Shown in pieces: positions 61,647-64,000 of a stretch of 64,000 nucleotides of DNA. A model generated the notes under the pieces. It had not been told where the DNA came from. It saw nothing but the letters and a program-made list of their open reading frames with translations, and searched no databases. How positions within the stretch are numbered: position 1 is the first letter of the stretch; each line of letters starts with the position of its first letter. Both the position numbers and the translations under genes were made by a program. The DNA lies in contig NZ_JBEPSM010000003.1 of the NCBI RefSeq assembly GCF_040548815.1, positions 558,001 to 622,000 on the forward strand. The letters are read 5' to 3'. The stretch comes from Kaistia defluvii (GTDB taxonomy: Bacteria; Pseudomonadota; Alphaproteobacteria; Rhizobiales; Kaistiaceae).

Positions 61647-62645
61647 TCATTCGGCGAGGTTCTTGGGGTTCAGCGACAGTGTGATGACGATCCCCTCGGG
61701 CGACCAGTCCGTGTGGATGGTGCCGCCCAACTGCCCGGTCACGCTCCGGTGCAGCAGCCGGCTGCCATAGCCTTCATCGGCCGGTGGCTCGACGGATGGG
61801 CCGCCTCGCTCCGTCCAGACGATGCAGACCTCGCCTTGCGTGCTCGTCCCGGAAATATCCAGCAGACCCGACCCAACGGATAGCGCGCCATATTTCAGCG
61901 AGTTGGTGGCAAGCTCATGGATGATCAGCGCCATAGAGGTTGCGGATTGTTCGCCCACGCCCATCCGGGGCACCGCCACCCGGATACGGCCGCTGAACGC
62001 ACCGGAATCGTCATAGGGCGCCAGAAGCACCGCGATAATGTCGCCGAGCAGCGCGGCCCGGCCCTGGTGGCCCGGAAGCGGACGCACCAAATCGTGCGCC
62101 CTGCCAAGGGCGGTGAGGCGCGCCGTCAGTTCCTTGGCCATTTCCTGGACCGTGGTGGATGAGCGCGAGGTGATCGCCGTCAGACCCGCCGCGATCGCCA
62201 GGAGGTTCTTCACCCTGTGGCTCATTTCGCCGGCGAGAAGCTCGTTGCCTTCCTCCGCCTGCTTGCGACCGGTCACATCCAGGAAGACGCCCGACATCTG
62301 GCCTCGGTGCAACCCCTCGTCATTGCCGAGCCCACGGGTGGAAATCCATCGGATCTCTTCTCCGATCAGGATGCGAAAATCGATCTCATAGGCGCCGACG
62401 ATGGCCCGTGTCGCGGTGAACGCCGCTCGGACCCGGTCCCGATCTGCTGGGTGGATCCGGGAAGACAGGTCCTCGAAGGTCACGCTGCCGGACTGCGGAA
62501 GGCCCCAAAGCTCAAAGCCCTGCTCGTCCATCGCGAAGTCGTCGCTCTCCACGGTCCAGGACCAGAGCGCAACGCCCGCCGCATGCAGCGCCCGCTTCAG
62601 GTTCTCGGCTTTCCACAAGCGTTGGTCTTCATCGACGACGGGCAT
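61647..62645 (-). CDS. PAS-domain HWE-type sensor histidine kinase
   Basis: This 332-residue soluble kinase has an N-terminal PAS sensor domain (about residues 15-130; FELWGLPQSGSVTFEDLSSR and the FRILIGEEIRWISTRG core). An HWE/HisKA_2 kinase domain follows. The phospho-accepting His is His143 in EMSHRVKNLLAIAAG; the N box reads HELATNSLKYGAL; the HWE-specific segment is VWTERGG. No membrane span is present, so it senses a cytoplasmic signal. No response regulator gene is adjacent; the partner is encoded elsewhere. HWE kinases often feed the alphaproteobacterial general stress response. Confidence 0.94.
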   Translation of the reverse strand: MPVVDEDQRLWKAENLKRALHAAGVALWSWTVESDDFAMDEQGFELWGLPQSGSVTFEDLSSRIHPADRDRVRAAFTATRAIVGAYEIDFRILIGEEIRWISTRGLGNDEGLHRGQMSGVFLDVTGRKQAEEGNELLAGEMSHRVKNLLAIAAGLTAITSRSSTTVQEMAKELTARLTALGRAHDLVRPLPGHQGRAALLGDIIAVLLAPYDDSGAFSGRIRVAVPRMGVGEQSATSMALIIHELATNSLKYGALSVGSGLLDISGTSTQGEVCIVWTERGGPSVEPPADEGYGSRLLHRSVTGQLGGTIHTDWSPEGIVITLSLNPKNLAE

Positions 62646-63098
62646 GGCAGGCTCCTAGATCCGCGAGTTGATCAGATCCTGCGACGCCGCGCCAGCCTTG
62701 CCGGATGCGACCGACGATGGCAGATCCAGCGATCTCAGGAGATTCCGAAGGTTGCGGAGGGTTGGCCGACGCCAGCCCAGATTGGGCCGCGAGACGGCCC
62801 ATCCCTGCAATCCAGGGATGTGGTCTGTCAACTGTCCAACTGAGCAGGCGTCTCCCGCCAGCCTCCCTCCTACATTGTGGGCCGAGTTGCAAGCGCCGGT
62901 GGGCGCGCAAACCGTTTAAGGCGGCTGCGCCGGTTCCGCGCGACCTTTTGATGGCCACTACCAAGGGCAGGCTGATCCGAAATTAATGCAACTCTTTGGT
63001 GTAAAAGTGTTGATTCAAAATCATACCTAAGTCTATGTTCGATTATGCGTCTCCAGATTCGAGATTAATGATCATTATAATGGCTTAGGGGCTGGGAT
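62646..63098. other. Divergent intergenic region with an AT-rich right half
   Basis: These 453 bases separate the HWE kinase gene from the AEC transporter gene. Short frames have no family features. The right-hand part (from about 62985) is strikingly AT-rich for this genome and holds a plausible promoter at 63010-63039. Confidence 0.6.
63010..63039 (+). promoter_or_regulatory. Candidate sigma-70 promoter of the AEC transporter gene
   Basis: TTGATT (63010-63015) and TATGTT (63034-63039) are separated by 18 bases in an AT-rich stretch 60-90 bases upstream of the start codon. Confidence 0.5.
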
Positions 63099-64000
63099 AT
63101 GACGGCTGTTATACAGGATATTGTTTCAATATTCTTTGTTTTGGCACTTGGCTATTTTGGTGGCAAGAGGAATATATTCGATCAGGACCAAGCAGCGGGC
63201 TTCAATAAGCTTGTCCTCGATTTCTGCCTGCCGGCTGTTCTTTTCGTATCGATCGTCAAATCGTCGCGGGAAGAACTGTTTTCGGACAGCCGCATTTTTC
63301 TGATTTCGGTTGCCGTTCTGATCGGCTGGTACGTCGTCGCCTTCCTCGGCGCCAAGCTGGTTTTCAAGCATGACAAGCAGGAAGCCGGCATTGCGGGACT
63401 GAGTGCCGCCGCGCCGACGGTCGGCTTTCTCGGCATCGCCGTCCTGGCGCCCTTGTTCGGGGGCGCGGCTGCCCTGAGCGTTGCGGTGCTGGCGCTCATC
63501 GTCAACGTGCTGCAGGTGCCGCTGGGCATGTTCTTCGTGGCCCCCGCTGGAACCAAGCCGGCCGCGGCATTGGCCCGCGCGATCAAGGAACCCGTCGTCC
63601 TGGCGCCGCTGATCGCCGTCGTCCTGGTTCTGGTCGGCGTCCGCGTGCCGGACCTGATCGATCCACCGCTGACGCTGATCGGTCATGCCAACTCGGGCGT
63701 GGCGGTGTTTGCGGCAGGCCTCGTCCTCTCGGCGCACAAGTTCGAATTCGGCGTCGAAGTCGTCTGGAACAGCCTCGTCAAGATGATCCTCATGCCGGCC
63801 ACCATGCTGGCGGCGGGTCTGTATTTCGGGGTCTCCGGAGCCCGTCTGGAAGAAATCGTCCTGCTCGCGGCATTGCCGCCCGCCTTCACCGGCATCGTCA
63901 TGGCGGGTCGGTTCCAGACCTATGTCTCCCTCGCCTCGTCCACCCTGATCGTCTGCGTTCTCGCCTTCGCCGTCGCGGCGCCGGCCTGGATCGCGATCGT
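63099..64000 (+). CDS. AEC (auxin efflux carrier) family transporter, 3' end missing
   Basis: This frame runs off the right edge with 300 codons visible. It starts at the ATG at 63099 and reads MTAVIQDIVSIFFVLALGYF, then repeated hydrophobic spans with the family's central glycine/proline-rich part (VGFLGIAVLAPLFGG). Members such as MdcF-like malonate carriers and other small-acid transporters have about ten helices; eight or so are visible. The first 80 bases of the coding region are unusually AT-rich compared with the rest. The substrate is unknown. Confidence 0.9.
   Translation, partial: MTAVIQDIVSIFFVLALGYFGGKRNIFDQDQAAGFNKLVLDFCLPAVLFVSIVKSSREELFSDSRIFLISVAVLIGWYVVAFLGAKLVFKHDKQEAGIAGLSAAAPTVGFLGIAVLAPLFGGAAALSVAVLALIVNVLQVPLGMFFVAPAGTKPAAALARAIKEPVVLAPLIAVVLVLVGVRVPDLIDPPLTLIGHANSGVAVFAAGLVLSAHKFEFGVEVVWNSLVKMILMPATMLAAGLYFGVSGARLEEIVLLAALPPAFTGIVMAGRFQTYVSLASSTLIVCVLAFAVAAPAWIAI

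Noticed and set aside
62880..62945. Possible EcfG stress promoter (GGAAC then GTT) upstream of the HWE kinase on the minus strand
   Set aside because: The spacing between GGAAC and CGGTT is 18 bases, longer than the usual 16-17, and the match is partial.
62629..62964. Minus-strand frame upstream of the HWE kinase
   Set aside because: It overlaps the kinase start, is Arg/Ala-rich without motif, and lies in a promoter region.

Overview
The window is a high-GC chromosomal stretch from an alphaproteobacterium, most likely of the order Hyphomicrobiales (Rhizobiales). The pointers are the density of ABC uptake systems, an HWE-type histidine kinase, a cold-shock gene followed by a DUF6481 gene, and short GC-rich palindromes of the CCCTCTCCCGC type common in that group. 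The genus cannot be fixed from the sequence alone. Genes are tightly packed, mostly in operons with 4-base ATGA or GTGA overlaps. I found no rRNA, tRNA, CRISPR array, transposase or phage gene.

Layout. (1) 1-5000: a BMP-type nucleoside ABC importer ending in a nucleoside hydrolase. (2) 5142-6092: a MarR-GNAT fusion regulator with an operator-like inverted repeat at its promoter. (3) 6474-16910: a sugar regulon made of a lactonase-type amidohydrolase, a rhamnose/AI-2-type ABC importer, an SDR, a distant aldo/keto reductase and a LacI regulator. An identical 16-bp LacI-like operator lies exactly 123 bp upstream of both enzyme-encoding transcription units. An HxlR/NTF2-like/SDR module sits inside this region. 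(4) 16907-20755: a large FAD/Fe-S 2-hydroxyacid dehydrogenase with a divergent LysR gene. (5) 20951-28208: an enamidase-like amidohydrolase, two tandem DUF1185 paralogues, a class III CoA-transferase, glutaryl-CoA dehydrogenase, LysR and MarR regulators and an isochorismatase-fold hydrolase. Together these look like the lower part of a cyclic-amide (possibly N-heterocycle) to glutaryl-CoA pathway. (6) 28512-35452: a second sugar operon with a family-1 binding protein, two permeases, a TIM-barrel isomerase, a Gfo/Idh/MocA oxidoreductase and two more dehydrogenase/epimerase genes, but no ATPase. (7) 35555-40607: an RND efflux pump with a divergent TetR repressor and an AcrR-like operator.

(8) 40911-57192 is a large exopolysaccharide locus. 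It holds two GT4 and two GT2 glycosyltransferases, two flippases, a Wzy-like polymerase, a Wzz/GumC-like co-polymerase, two sugar-nucleotide epimerase-type genes, a DUF6492 protein, a Gfo/Idh oxidoreductase and a Tat-exported GH44 glycanase. The priming transferase, outer-membrane exporter and tyrosine kinase are not here. This locus and the enamidase/DUF1185/glutaryl-CoA cluster are the best candidates for undescribed biology.

(9) 57299-64000 is mixed: a free methionine-R-sulfoxide reductase, an outer-membrane beta-barrel protein followed by a choloylglycine-hydrolase-family enzyme, a cold-shock gene with a long leader and two small downstream genes, an HWE kinase, and the 5' part of an AEC-family transporter that runs off the right edge.

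GC-rich palindromic repeats occur at three places, all of them gaps between convergent genes, which suggests a transcription-end role.
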